Of a stretch of 64,000 nt of DNA, positions 45,131 to 52,885 are shown one piece after another (the stretch's first letter is position 1; the number at the start of each line of letters is the position of its first letter). Location: contig JANRLQ010000063.1 of assembly GCA_033762375.1 (NCBI GenBank), forward strand, positions 17,288 to 81,287. The letters are read 5' to 3'. The position numbers and the translations under genes were made by a program. The stretch comes from RDXT01 sp033762375. GTDB taxonomy: Bacteria > Bacteroidota > Bacteroidia > J057. A model generated the notes under the pieces. The model did no database searches, was not told the DNA's origin, and saw nothing but the letters and a program-made list of their open reading frames with translations.

Positions 45131-48100
45131 ATGAAACAGTCTGTACCGCTCCGCTCCCTGTACCTTACCGTATGCTGGCTCGTATGGGCTGCTATTGTGC
45201 CGCAATACGCTGCTGCACAGGAAAAAGTACGGTTCACGCCCCTGACACAGCCGTATCTGGCTGGTACCAGGCTCCCCGCCACCAAACCTTACCAGGGTCC
45301 ATATCAGGATCCATCCCCCGAACGGCAGGCATCTCCTGCCCCTGAGCGCTGTGCCACGATGCAGGCTGATGCTGATCTCCGTGCCCGGCTGCCACAGCTG
45401 GGTACGCTGGCTGATTTTGAGGCCTGGATGGCCCGCGCCCTGCCCAACCGGACTCAGACCCGTGCCGTTGTGACCATTCCGGTCATTGTACACGTACTTC
45501 ATGATGGTGAGAGTATTGGCACAGGGTACAATATATCTTATGAACAAGTCGCCTCACAGATCGAGATCCTCAATGAGGACTTTCGCCGCCTCAATGCTGA
45601 TACGGTTAATACACCCTCGTACTTTGAGCCGGTAGCGGCTGACATTGAGATTGAGTTTTGTCTCGCCACACGTGACGAAGCCAATAACATCATGCTGGAG
45701 CCGGGGATAGACCGGATCAACCGCCAGGCCAATGGATGGACCAGTACTTCTACTTCCTATATAGACAACACCATCAAACCTGCTACTTACTGGGATCCTA
45801 CGCAGTATTTTAATATCTGGGTCATTCCGCTCTCGGGAGGCCTGCTGGGTTATGCCCAGTTTCCGGAGGCGGCCAGCCTGCCAGGGATCGGCACGGGTAA
45901 CGGGGGCGCTTCTACAGACGGCGTGGTCATCAATACCTTGTCGTTCGGGCGGGTGGGCAACCTCAATCCGTCCACTTCTCTGGGACGTACTGCCACTCAT
46001 GAAGTCGGCCATTGGCTGGGCCTCCGCCATATATGGGGAGATGGTGGCTGTGGGATAGATGACTACTGCAATGACACCCCGGAGTCTGATGCCGCCAACT
46101 ATGGTTGCCTGGTCGGGCATATTTCCTGCGGCACAGAGGACATGGTCCAGAACTACATGGACTATAGTGATGATGTATGCATGAATATCTTCACCCAGGA
46201 CCAGAAGGCGCGCATGCAGACGGTCATCACGAGCAGTATCCGCCGGGCCTCGCTCACCAGCTCTAACCGGTGTGAACCCGTGCCGCTGATCAAATTTGCG
46301 CAGGCATCTCTCAGCACCAGTGAGTCCCAAACGACCGGTACCGGATGTAACCGGTACCTCGACCTCCCCGTGATACTGGATATTCTAGCCCCGCCTACGG
46401 GCAGTGTAAGTGTACAGGTGAATGTCGCTGGTACAGCATCTGCCGCAGACGCTACCTTTATCGGGGGAAATACGGTGACCTTTCCGGTTGGCAGCACCTC
46501 CTCCCAAAGCCTGACCTTGCGGATATACGATGACGGAGGGACGGAGAATAACGAAACGGTAATCCTCACCTATACCATCCTCAACCCCAGCTCTACGGAC
46601 GCCATAGCCTCCAGCATTAACCCGACCCTGACGGTAAACATTGGAGATGATGACCCCACCCCGGCCTCTATCCTGGAGCCGATCCTTCTGAGCGAAGACT
46701 TCAATGCAATCGCCAATGGCGCACTGCCGACGGGATGGGCCCGGGGGTCTTTTCTGCCTACTCCGGGTGCCAACGTATGGCTGATCAATGGCCGTACCCC
46801 ACTGGAGGGGGGTAAGAGTGCCCATATCTCCAATACCAGCGCCGCCAATGGCCAGGTCACCTATAACCAGAGCAGTACTTCACATACCTTCTTCCGTACC
46901 CCGCTCATAGACGCCACGGGTCGCCAAAACCTGGAGCTGACCTTCCTCTTCCGGTGTAACGGAGAGGTGTTTCTGGGCACCTATTATGACTATGGCCAGA
47001 TCCTGTACTCCCTGGACGGCACCAATTATTTTGTCTATGTGGATGAAATACAGGGATTTACTGCCACGACTAGCGGGGCTGTTACTTTGCCTGCCAGCCT
47101 CGAAGGCAAGACATTTTACCTTGCTTTTGGGTGGGTCAACGACAACAGTGCGGGCGCTACCCCGCCATTTATCATAGATCAGGTACAACTCACCGCAGAT
47201 GTCCGTGTGGTAGAAGACGACCTCAACGCCAGCAAAAGTGAGTACCTGGGCCCTAACCAAACGGTACACTTCTACGATCAGGTATCAGGTGACCTGATGG
47301 CCACGATCGAAAACCTCGGTTCTTACGACTACGGATGTACCCAGGTAGTCGTGGACAGGGCGGGCGCCAGTGCTGAGCCCTTCTGGTACAGTGGCAATGC
47401 CGCCGCTAACCTGACCAGCAAAACCCTGCGGGTGATTCCTTCCCACAATACCCCCGGCGTTGATGGCAACTACCGTATATCGCTGTACTACACAGCGGCA
47501 GAGGTGACAGGCTGGCAGTCTGCCACCGGCAATACCTGGGGCAATGCCCAATTGGTCAAACATGCAGGCCCTATTGCTGACGTGACCCCCGCTAATCCAT
47601 ACCCGGGCGGCGCGATTGAGGTGATAACACCCGTCTCGGCGGCTGCTTTTGTCGGCAACTATCGCATTCAGGGGCAGTTTAGCTCCGGGTTTTCGGGCTT
47701 TGGAGTGGGTATTCCGGGTTCCAATCCACCGTTTCCCATTGAGTACCTTCAGTTTGATGCAGCAGCAGTAGCGGGTGATGCCCGGCTTTCCTGGACATTT
47801 GCTTCAGATCATGCAGTGCGGTATTTTGAAGTACAGCGGAGCCATGATGGTACTACTTTTGAGACCATCGGCAATGTCGAGCCTGCGGACCGTCTCGCCA
47901 GCACAGCGTACTACAGCGACCCCCGGATCGTGCGGCACAATCAGCCCGTGTTGTACTATCGCATCAGCGGCGTGGATACAGACGGCGGCGTATTTGTATC
48001 GGAGGTGCGCCAGGTTTGGGTACAGGTGGCCCAGTTTGAAGTGGTGGCTTACCCCAGCCCCTTTGGTGAGACCCTGATTGCGGAGGTGCAGGCCGCAGAC

Positions 48101-48283
48101 GAACGCCAGGTGCAGATCACCCTGACAGATATGGCAGGCCGTACTGTCTACACAGGCGAGTGGCAGGCTGCGGCAGGTGTGACCCGCATCCCGCTGGAGG
48201 TCCGGAGCCTGGGAGCGGGCCTTTATACCCTGACAGTATCTGACGGCAGAACCCAGCGCAATATTCAGGTATCACGTCAGTAA
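45131..48283 (+). CDS. Secreted M43 (pappalysin-type) zinc metalloprotease with T9SS tail
   Basis: A 1050-residue protein with signal peptide and a propeptide-like stretch. The zinc site is HEVGHWLGLRH (His290, Glu291, His294, His300), followed by a Met-turn (YMDYSDDVCMNIF). This is an M43 metalloprotease. After it come a Calx-beta-like domain (VSVQVNVAGTASAAD, SLTLRIYDDGGTENNETV), a jelly-roll-like region (ENLEL-type strands near residues 530-700), and a T9SS tail (SPFGETLIAEV, GLYTLTVSDG). It should be exported to the surface. It likely digests extracellular proteins; the target is unknown. Confidence 0.88.
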   Translation: MKQSVPLRSLYLTVCWLVWAAIVPQYAAAQEKVRFTPLTQPYLAGTRLPATKPYQGPYQDPSPERQASPAPERCATMQADADLRARLPQLGTLADFEAWMARALPNRTQTRAVVTIPVIVHVLHDGESIGTGYNISYEQVASQIEILNEDFRRLNADTVNTPSYFEPVAADIEIEFCLATRDEANNIMLEPGIDRINRQANGWTSTSTSYIDNTIKPATYWDPTQYFNIWVIPLSGGLLGYAQFPEAASLPGIGTGNGGASTDGVVINTLSFGRVGNLNPSTSLGRTATHEVGHWLGLRHIWGDGGCGIDDYCNDTPESDAANYGCLVGHISCGTEDMVQNYMDYSDDVCMNIFTQDQKARMQTVITSSIRRASLTSSNRCEPVPLIKFAQASLSTSESQTTGTGCNRYLDLPVILDILAPPTGSVSVQVNVAGTASAADATFIGGNTVTFPVGSTSSQSLTLRIYDDGGTENNETVILTYTILNPSSTDAIASSINPTLTVNIGDDDPTPASILEPILLSEDFNAIANGALPTGWARGSFLPTPGANVWLINGRTPLEGGKSAHISNTSAANGQVTYNQSSTSHTFFRTPLIDATGRQNLELTFLFRCNGEVFLGTYYDYGQILYSLDGTNYFVYVDEIQGFTATTSGAVTLPASLEGKTFYLAFGWVNDNSAGATPPFIIDQVQLTADVRVVEDDLNASKSEYLGPNQTVHFYDQVSGDLMATIENLGSYDYGCTQVVVDRAGASAEPFWYSGNAAANLTSKTLRVIPSHNTPGVDGNYRISLYYTAAEVTGWQSATGNTWGNAQLVKHAGPIADVTPANPYPGGAIEVITPVSAAAFVGNYRIQGQFSSGFSGFGVGIPGSNPPFPIEYLQFDAAAVAGDARLSWTFASDHAVRYFEVQRSHDGTTFETIGNVEPADRLASTAYYSDPRIVRHNQPVLYYRISGVDTDGGVFVSEVRQVWVQVAQFEVVAYPSPFGETLIAEVQAADERQVQITLTDMAGRTVYTGEWQAAAGVTRIPLEVRSLGAGLYTLTVSDGRTQRNIQVSRQ

Positions 48284-48306
48284 TTGACTGTTTATCAAGC
48301 ACGTAT

Positions 48307-48341
48307 AAAAAAAAGCTGCTTCCGGGAGGGAGCAGCTTTTC
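48307..48341. terminator. Bidirectional intrinsic terminator
   Basis: AAAAGCTGCT (48311-48320) pairs with AGCAGCTTTT (48331-48340) around a 10-base loop, with A and T runs on the flanks. It lies between the metalloprotease gene and the convergent SRAP-like gene. Confidence 0.8.
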
Positions 48342-48396
48342 GTTTAGCACAGTAAGGGAAAAATGTGGGTAAGAACGAAATGTATCGCACACACGA

Positions 48397-49047
48397 TCAG
48401 GCAGCAGCCTGCTCGTAGTGGTATTCTGGGAGGTCAAGCTGGAGGACGGGCAAGGACACCAGGGAGAGGCGCTGGACCGGCGCTCCGATGATCCGGTCTA
48501 TCACATCAGCCGGCGTAGTGGTGTCAAGCCATTTTTTTTCCTGGGCAGGTGCAAGTATCAGGGGCATCTGAAGCCCGAGGCGGGACTGGGTACCTGCTGG
48601 GCTGTCTGTCGTCATCAGCGCAAATGAGTACAACAAACTTCCATCCCGCTGACGCCAGGTGTCATATATCCCCGCAAAACAAAACGTATCACCGTCATCG
48701 CGGGTGTATTTATAGGTCTGGCGGGATCCTGCCTGGAGCCCATCGGTATAAAATCCATCTGCGGGGATCAGGCACCGGTTCCGGCGGAGCGGAAGCTGAA
48801 ATATCGGGTTTTGTTCTGTCTGGGCTACAGGCGCAAAGTATCGCGGGTGGAGGTCATGCTTGGACCAGGCGGGCACCAGACCCCACTGAAAAAACTTGAG
48901 CCGGGTTTGGCCATATTCCTGAATCAATACCGGCGCAAACTGCCGGGGCGCAAAACGACCGCCTTCCAGCAGGCGCAGGCTCGGCATGAGGGTATTGGCG
49001 CTTTCGGCCGGACGGTACTGGGTGTTGAAGGTGTAGGCAGTGACCAT
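48397..49047 (-). CDS. SRAP-like (YedK/HMCES-type) protein without catalytic residues
   Basis: The 216-residue protein aligns with the SOS-response-associated peptidase fold in FFQWGLVPAWSKHD, NRCLIPADGFY, FCFAGIYDTW and MPLILAPAQEKKWLD. Catalytic SRAP proteins begin MCGR with Cys2 as nucleophile. Here the start is MVTAYTFN, no in-frame upstream start exists before a stop codon, and the residues corresponding to E. coli YedK Asn75, Glu105 and His160 are also not conserved (TDGLQ replaces EW; LGLQMP replaces IHDRRP). It may be a DNA-binding or structural relative rather than an abasic-site crosslinker. Confidence 0.8.
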   Translation of the reverse strand: MVTAYTFNTQYRPAESANTLMPSLRLLEGGRFAPRQFAPVLIQEYGQTRLKFFQWGLVPAWSKHDLHPRYFAPVAQTEQNPIFQLPLRRNRCLIPADGFYTDGLQAGSRQTYKYTRDDGDTFCFAGIYDTWRQRDGSLLYSFALMTTDSPAGTQSRLGLQMPLILAPAQEKKWLDTTTPADVIDRIIGAPVQRLSLVSLPVLQLDLPEYHYEQAAA

Positions 49048-49191
49048 GGGATAACTGATTTGGTACCGCTAAAATACTAATAAAATTGGTAAATGCAAAT
49101 TTTATTTTAATTTTTTTGTTTCTGGCTAAAAAATTAGCACGCCGCCTCTGCCACAACTCACGCTGCGTCACCGGCCCCTGACCCAGCAGGG

Positions 49192-50076
49192 TTACATCAG
49201 AAAAAACAACGTGATCATCCCGCTCAGCATCAGGAACTTGAGCCCCTGGCTCAGGGATCCGTAGGCTTCGGGTTCGGCGGTATGATGCATCCGCCAGACC
49301 AGCCCCAGGGCCGGTATTTGCACCAGGAACACGGACAGGCCCAGGTAGGTCCAGATATATTCGCCGCTGTCCAGGTAGCGGATCACAAAGGGACAGTAGC
49401 AGGTGACGATCAGGCTCGTGTAGAGCACGTCCAGCACCCGGCGGGTCTGCCGCACCCCGATCTGGATCGGGAGGGTCCGCAGGTGATAGGCCAGATCCCC
49501 CTTGATGTCCTGAATGTCTTTCGTAATCTCCCGGATAAACGTGATCTCAAATGCAAATACCATTGCCCAGATCAGCGGCATCGTCAACCGTCCGTACAGA
49601 TAATATGCCAGCACCAGCACCAGGACGATCAGGAAGGAGATCACCAGATTACCTGCCATGCTGATACGTTTCAGCCAGCTCGCATAGATAAACAGCAGCA
49701 GGACGGAGACCAGGTTGATAAACGTAATATTGCCCTTGCCGAGATACAGCGTAAAATACAAAAACGAAAAGAGCAGGATGCCCATATTGGCCAGCAGGTA
49801 GGCCGTAATGACTTTTTTGACGGAGAGATAGGTATTAACAATGGTGCGCCCGGGTTTATTGATCCGGTCTATGCGGAAGTCATGTGCATCATTGATCCAG
49901 TAGCCGGCCGCTGCGATGACACATATCGTACACCCGGTGGCCCAGAACGAAAAATCCTCCAGAAAGTCCAGCCGGTGACCGGTACTGAGAAAACAGGCTA
50001 TACCAAAAGCTACCAGTGAAATCAAGACATTCACCGGTCTGGAAATGCGGAAAAAGTAGCGGAGGTCATTCCACAT
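49192..50076 (-). CDS. UbiA-family prenyltransferase
   Basis: A 294-residue membrane protein with about nine hydrophobic segments. It has the first aspartate motif Asn62-Asp63-x-x-Asp66-x-x-x-Asp70 (NDAHDFRID) followed by INKPGR, and the second in REITKDIQDIKGD (about residue 185). UbiA enzymes attach a prenyl chain to an aromatic or glycerol-phosphate acceptor. The closest Bacteroidota annotations are geranylgeranylglycerol-phosphate geranylgeranyltransferase-like; the substrate is inferred. It lies alone, divergent from nuoI. Confidence 0.85.
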   Translation of the reverse strand: MWNDLRYFFRISRPVNVLISLVAFGIACFLSTGHRLDFLEDFSFWATGCTICVIAAAGYWINDAHDFRIDRINKPGRTIVNTYLSVKKVITAYLLANMGILLFSFLYFTLYLGKGNITFINLVSVLLLFIYASWLKRISMAGNLVISFLIVLVLVLAYYLYGRLTMPLIWAMVFAFEITFIREITKDIQDIKGDLAYHLRTLPIQIGVRQTRRVLDVLYTSLIVTCYCPFVIRYLDSGEYIWTYLGLSVFLVQIPALGLVWRMHHTAEPEAYGSLSQGLKFLMLSGMITLFFLM

Positions 50077-50207
50077 GGGGGCAAGTTACACAATAGATCA
50101 GATGTGAAATGCCTGATCTCACAAACAAATACAGGAAATGTTTGGTTGACAATGGCACATCCTCTATTTTTACCGGACCAGACTTCAGACAGGATCATAC
50201 GTAGTAT

Positions 50208-50804
50208 ATGGGCAAACACGGCATTATCACCGGAGACAAGAAGGAGCGCGAAATGACGCTGGGCGGCAAGTTGTATCTGCCGGAGGTGTTTAAGGGCATG
50301 GCCTACACCCTCAAGCAGATGTTTCGGAAACCCGTGACGCTGGAGTACCCGGAGGTTAAGGTAGAGCTGGGCCCTGAGTTCAGGGGACGGCCTGTCCTGG
50401 TGGCTGAGGAGGGCAAAGAGCGCTGTGTGGCCTGTGGTCTCTGTGCCCGCGCCTGTCCGCCCTTTGCGATCAGCATGCAGGCAGCTGAGATGCCGGATGA
50501 CCAGAAAGAACGGTATCCAAGCGTGTTTGAGATAGATATGCTGCGGTGTATCTATTGTGGCCTCTGTGAGGAGGTCTGCCCCGAGGAAGCTATCGTGATG
50601 AGCCAGGAGTATGATTATAACTTCCGGGAGCGGAGCGAAGCCATCATGGGCAAAGACAAACTGGTCGTAGACAAAGAAGCCGTAAAATCCCGCCTGGAGT
50701 TTCTGGAAAAACGCCGCAACCCCAACTTTGGTACGGTGTTTAACTTTGACCCTCGCAACAATACCCACACCCTCCGCAACCGCGACGAGGTAGCAGGTTC
50801 ATGA
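50208..50804 (+). CDS. nuoI: NADH-quinone oxidoreductase subunit I
   Basis: The 198-residue iron-sulfur protein carries two [4Fe-4S] sites: Cys73, Cys76, Cys79, Cys83 (CVACGLCARAC) and Cys114, Cys117, Cys120, Cys124 (CIYCGLCEEVC). The surrounding text (LPEVFKGMAYTLKQMF) is that of complex I subunit I, which passes electrons in the peripheral arm. The other nuo genes are not adjacent. Its last codon overlaps the hslV start by 4 bases (ATGA), so the two are translationally coupled. Confidence 0.9.
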   Translation: MGKHGIITGDKKEREMTLGGKLYLPEVFKGMAYTLKQMFRKPVTLEYPEVKVELGPEFRGRPVLVAEEGKERCVACGLCARACPPFAISMQAAEMPDDQKERYPSVFEIDMLRCIYCGLCEEVCPEEAIVMSQEYDYNFRERSEAIMGKDKLVVDKEAVKSRLEFLEKRRNPNFGTVFNFDPRNNTHTLRNRDEVAGS

Positions 50805-51346
50805 GCCAGATCATTCACGCCACGACCGTCCTGGGGATTATCCACAACGGTCAGGTAGCCCTCGGGGCAGACGGACAGGCTACCCTGGGAGCGACTGTCA
50901 TCAAAAATAATGTCAAAAAAGTCCGCAAGGTAGCCGATGGCCAGATTATGGTTGGCTTTGCGGGCTCTACCTCTGATGCCTTTACCCTGGTAGAGCGGTT
51001 TGAGGAAAAACTCAATATGTACCGCAGCAACCTCCGCCGTGCTGCCATCGAGCTGGCCAAGGACTGGCGCACCGATCGGTTCCTGCGCCGGCTGGAAGCC
51101 ATGATGGTGGTCATGGACAAAGAAGAAGGGTTTATTGTATCCGGGACAGGTGACGTACTGGCCCCTGATGATCAGGTACTTTCCATTGGTTCCGGCTCCC
51201 AGTACGCCCGTGCCGCTGCCCTGGCCCTCAAACAACACGCCCCCCACCTCAGCGCTGAGACGATGGTGCGGGATGCCCTCGGCATCGCCGCCGATATTTG
51301 TATTTATACCAATCACAATATCGAAGTCCTGACCCTGCCCGGGTGA
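50801..51346 (+). CDS. hslV: ATP-dependent protease proteolytic subunit HslV
   Basis: The 181-residue protein has the proteasome-like beta fold with the Thr-Thr nucleophile site at residues 8-9 (IIHATTVLGI), LGADGQATLG, KVADGQIMVGFAGSTSDAF and IGSGSQYARAAA. The first seven residues would be removed on maturation. HslV forms the hexameric peptidase ring of the HslUV chaperone-protease. The hslU ATPase gene is not adjacent, which is unusual; it must lie elsewhere. Confidence 0.94.
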   Translation: MSQIIHATTVLGIIHNGQVALGADGQATLGATVIKNNVKKVRKVADGQIMVGFAGSTSDAFTLVERFEEKLNMYRSNLRRAAIELAKDWRTDRFLRRLEAMMVVMDKEEGFIVSGTGDVLAPDDQVLSIGSGSQYARAAALALKQHAPHLSAETMVRDALGIAADICIYTNHNIEVLTLPG

Positions 51347-51568
51347 AAACAACGGATGCGCACGGTGTATACACCCGCATTACGCCAGAATAGATGGCTG
51401 GTGTTTAGGGACAAACTATCGTTTTATTATTTCGAAAATTCGTATATATACTGGACCTGCTCATGAAGCGTGTATTGAGAAAGTATATCTCAACTTTTTT
51501 AACCATCACTTGCTAAATCTGGTTATACATCGTAGTTTTCCAGTACGGAATACACCACCCGCCGCTCC

Positions 51569-52684
51569 ATGAACCCCAAAATCTACGCCCAGCACCTTGC
51601 CGAGCTCCCTGCCTTGCGCCAGGCACTCCGCCTCAATCCCAATTCCCAAAAATACGAAGCCCTGATCCGGTGCCTGGAGTATGTATGCCCCGCTGCGCCG
51701 GATGATGCCGTGGAGCGCCTTCAGGCCGAACTCGCCGCTGCCCGTCAGGCGTATGATTACTGGAAACTCCGCGAGTTGGCTGATACCAGCCCCCGGCAGG
51801 AAGCCGAGCTCCTGTCGAATGCCCTGTTTGTCAAGCCCGGCGACCCTGAGGCTACCTGGAAGCTGGAAGAAGCTACCCGCACCGGCTGGCAGCGGTATGG
51901 CAAATGGGCGCTGGCCATCAGCATCGTGCTGATCCTGGTGGCTGCCCTGATCAGCCTCTACCTCGGGACGTCCCGCCCCGTCATGGATGTAGTGTCCGAT
52001 ACGACCAACAAAATCGTATATCCGTTTGTGGAGCCGGTCATGGTGCAGGTTCCGGGCGGAACGTTTTCAATGGGCACCAAAACCGGAGACGAAGACGCAC
52101 GTCCCGTACATGCCGTTACCCTGGAGCCCTTCGAGCTGAGTGAAACCGAGGTGACCCAGGCCCAGTGGCAGGCCCTGATGCCACACAACCCCAGCCATTT
52201 TGTGGGATGTGATGCCTGCCCGGTCGAAAACGTATCCTGGGAAGACATCCGCGAGTACATCACCCGCCTCAATGCCCGCACGGGCCATACCTACCGCCTC
52301 CCCACCGAGGCCGAGTGGGAATACGCCGCCGGGGGGCAGGCCACCCGCACCGATTGGGCCGGAACCCATGAGCGCCGCCAGCTCCGCCGGTATGCCTGGA
52401 CCAATGACAACGCAGACCACAAGACCCATCCCGTCCGCCAGCTCCAGCCCAATGACCTCAGCCTCTACGACATGAGCGGCAATGTCTGGGAATGGTGCAG
52501 CGACCGGTACGGGGTATATACCGCCACCCCCCAGGTGGCCCCTAAGGGTGCCTCTACCCATCCCGATCACGTCATCCGGGGCGGGAGCTGGTATCACCCC
52601 CCGTCGAGCAGCATGGTCACCAACCGCTATCACCTGCCAGCCAGCTCACGCCTCGACAACCTCGGCTTTCGCCTGGCGCGGTAA
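51569..52684 (+). CDS. Membrane-anchored FGE/SUMF1-fold protein, probably non-catalytic
   Basis: A 371-residue protein. Residues 1-110 are an uncharacterised helical part, 111-133 a membrane helix (GKWALAISIVLILVAALISL), and about 154-371 an FGE-sulfatase domain (VQVPGGTFSMG, RLPTEAEWEYAAGG, DMSGNVWEWCSD, IRGGSWY). True formylglycine-generating enzymes need two active-site cysteines in the C-terminal part; none is present here, so it likely serves as a C-type-lectin-like binding domain. The tail at 52579-52672 is rich in Tyr, Ser and His codons ending in C or T. It starts 222 bases after hslV; the next gene is a caspase/FGE fusion. Confidence 0.8.
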   Translation: MNPKIYAQHLAELPALRQALRLNPNSQKYEALIRCLEYVCPAAPDDAVERLQAELAAARQAYDYWKLRELADTSPRQEAELLSNALFVKPGDPEATWKLEEATRTGWQRYGKWALAISIVLILVAALISLYLGTSRPVMDVVSDTTNKIVYPFVEPVMVQVPGGTFSMGTKTGDEDARPVHAVTLEPFELSETEVTQAQWQALMPHNPSHFVGCDACPVENVSWEDIREYITRLNARTGHTYRLPTEAEWEYAAGGQATRTDWAGTHERRQLRRYAWTNDNADHKTHPVRQLQPNDLSLYDMSGNVWEWCSDRYGVYTATPQVAPKGASTHPDHVIRGGSWYHPPSSSMVTNRYHLPASSRLDNLGFRLAR

Positions 52685-52704
52685 CCCCGGACCATGCCCG
52701 CAGG

Positions 52705-52745
52705 TCTCCCCTCCCGTGGAGGGGAAGATGGGCTTCCGGCCGTCG
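52705..52745. repeat. Palindromic repeat element, copy 1
   Basis: A 41-base element, nearly identical to 55014-55054 (two differences). Its core TCCCCTCC-CGT-GGAGGGGA (52707-52725) is an 8-bp hairpin, followed by a shared GGGCTTC motif. It starts 20 bases after the stop of the FGE gene. Confidence 0.8.
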
Positions 52746-52783
52746 AGCCGTACACCCATCCCGTCCCGAGGTGTGCCGGTCCA

Positions 52784-52799
52784 CCCCGCCCGGGCGGGG
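52784..52799. repeat. Perfect 16-bp GC palindrome
   Basis: CCCCGCCC followed by GGGCGGGG; the bases after it (GAGATGGGGGCT) resemble those after the hairpin at 52707, so it looks like a diverged half-copy of the same element. Confidence 0.7.
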
Positions 52800-52851
52800 A
52801 GATGGGGGCTGCGGAGCCACAGCATCACCTCGTTTTCAGCACGAACACACC

Positions 52852-52881
52852 TTGACTATTCCTTCATCTTGTCGTACTTTG
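52852..52881 (+). promoter_or_regulatory. Possible promoter for the caspase-FGE gene
   Basis: TTG (52852-52854), a 20-base spacer and TACTTTG (52875-52881) approximate the Bacteroidota pattern with one base fewer between TA and TTTG. The -7 box lies only 4 bases before the ATG, so the transcript would be almost leaderless. Confidence 0.4.
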
Positions 52882-52885
52882 CAGC

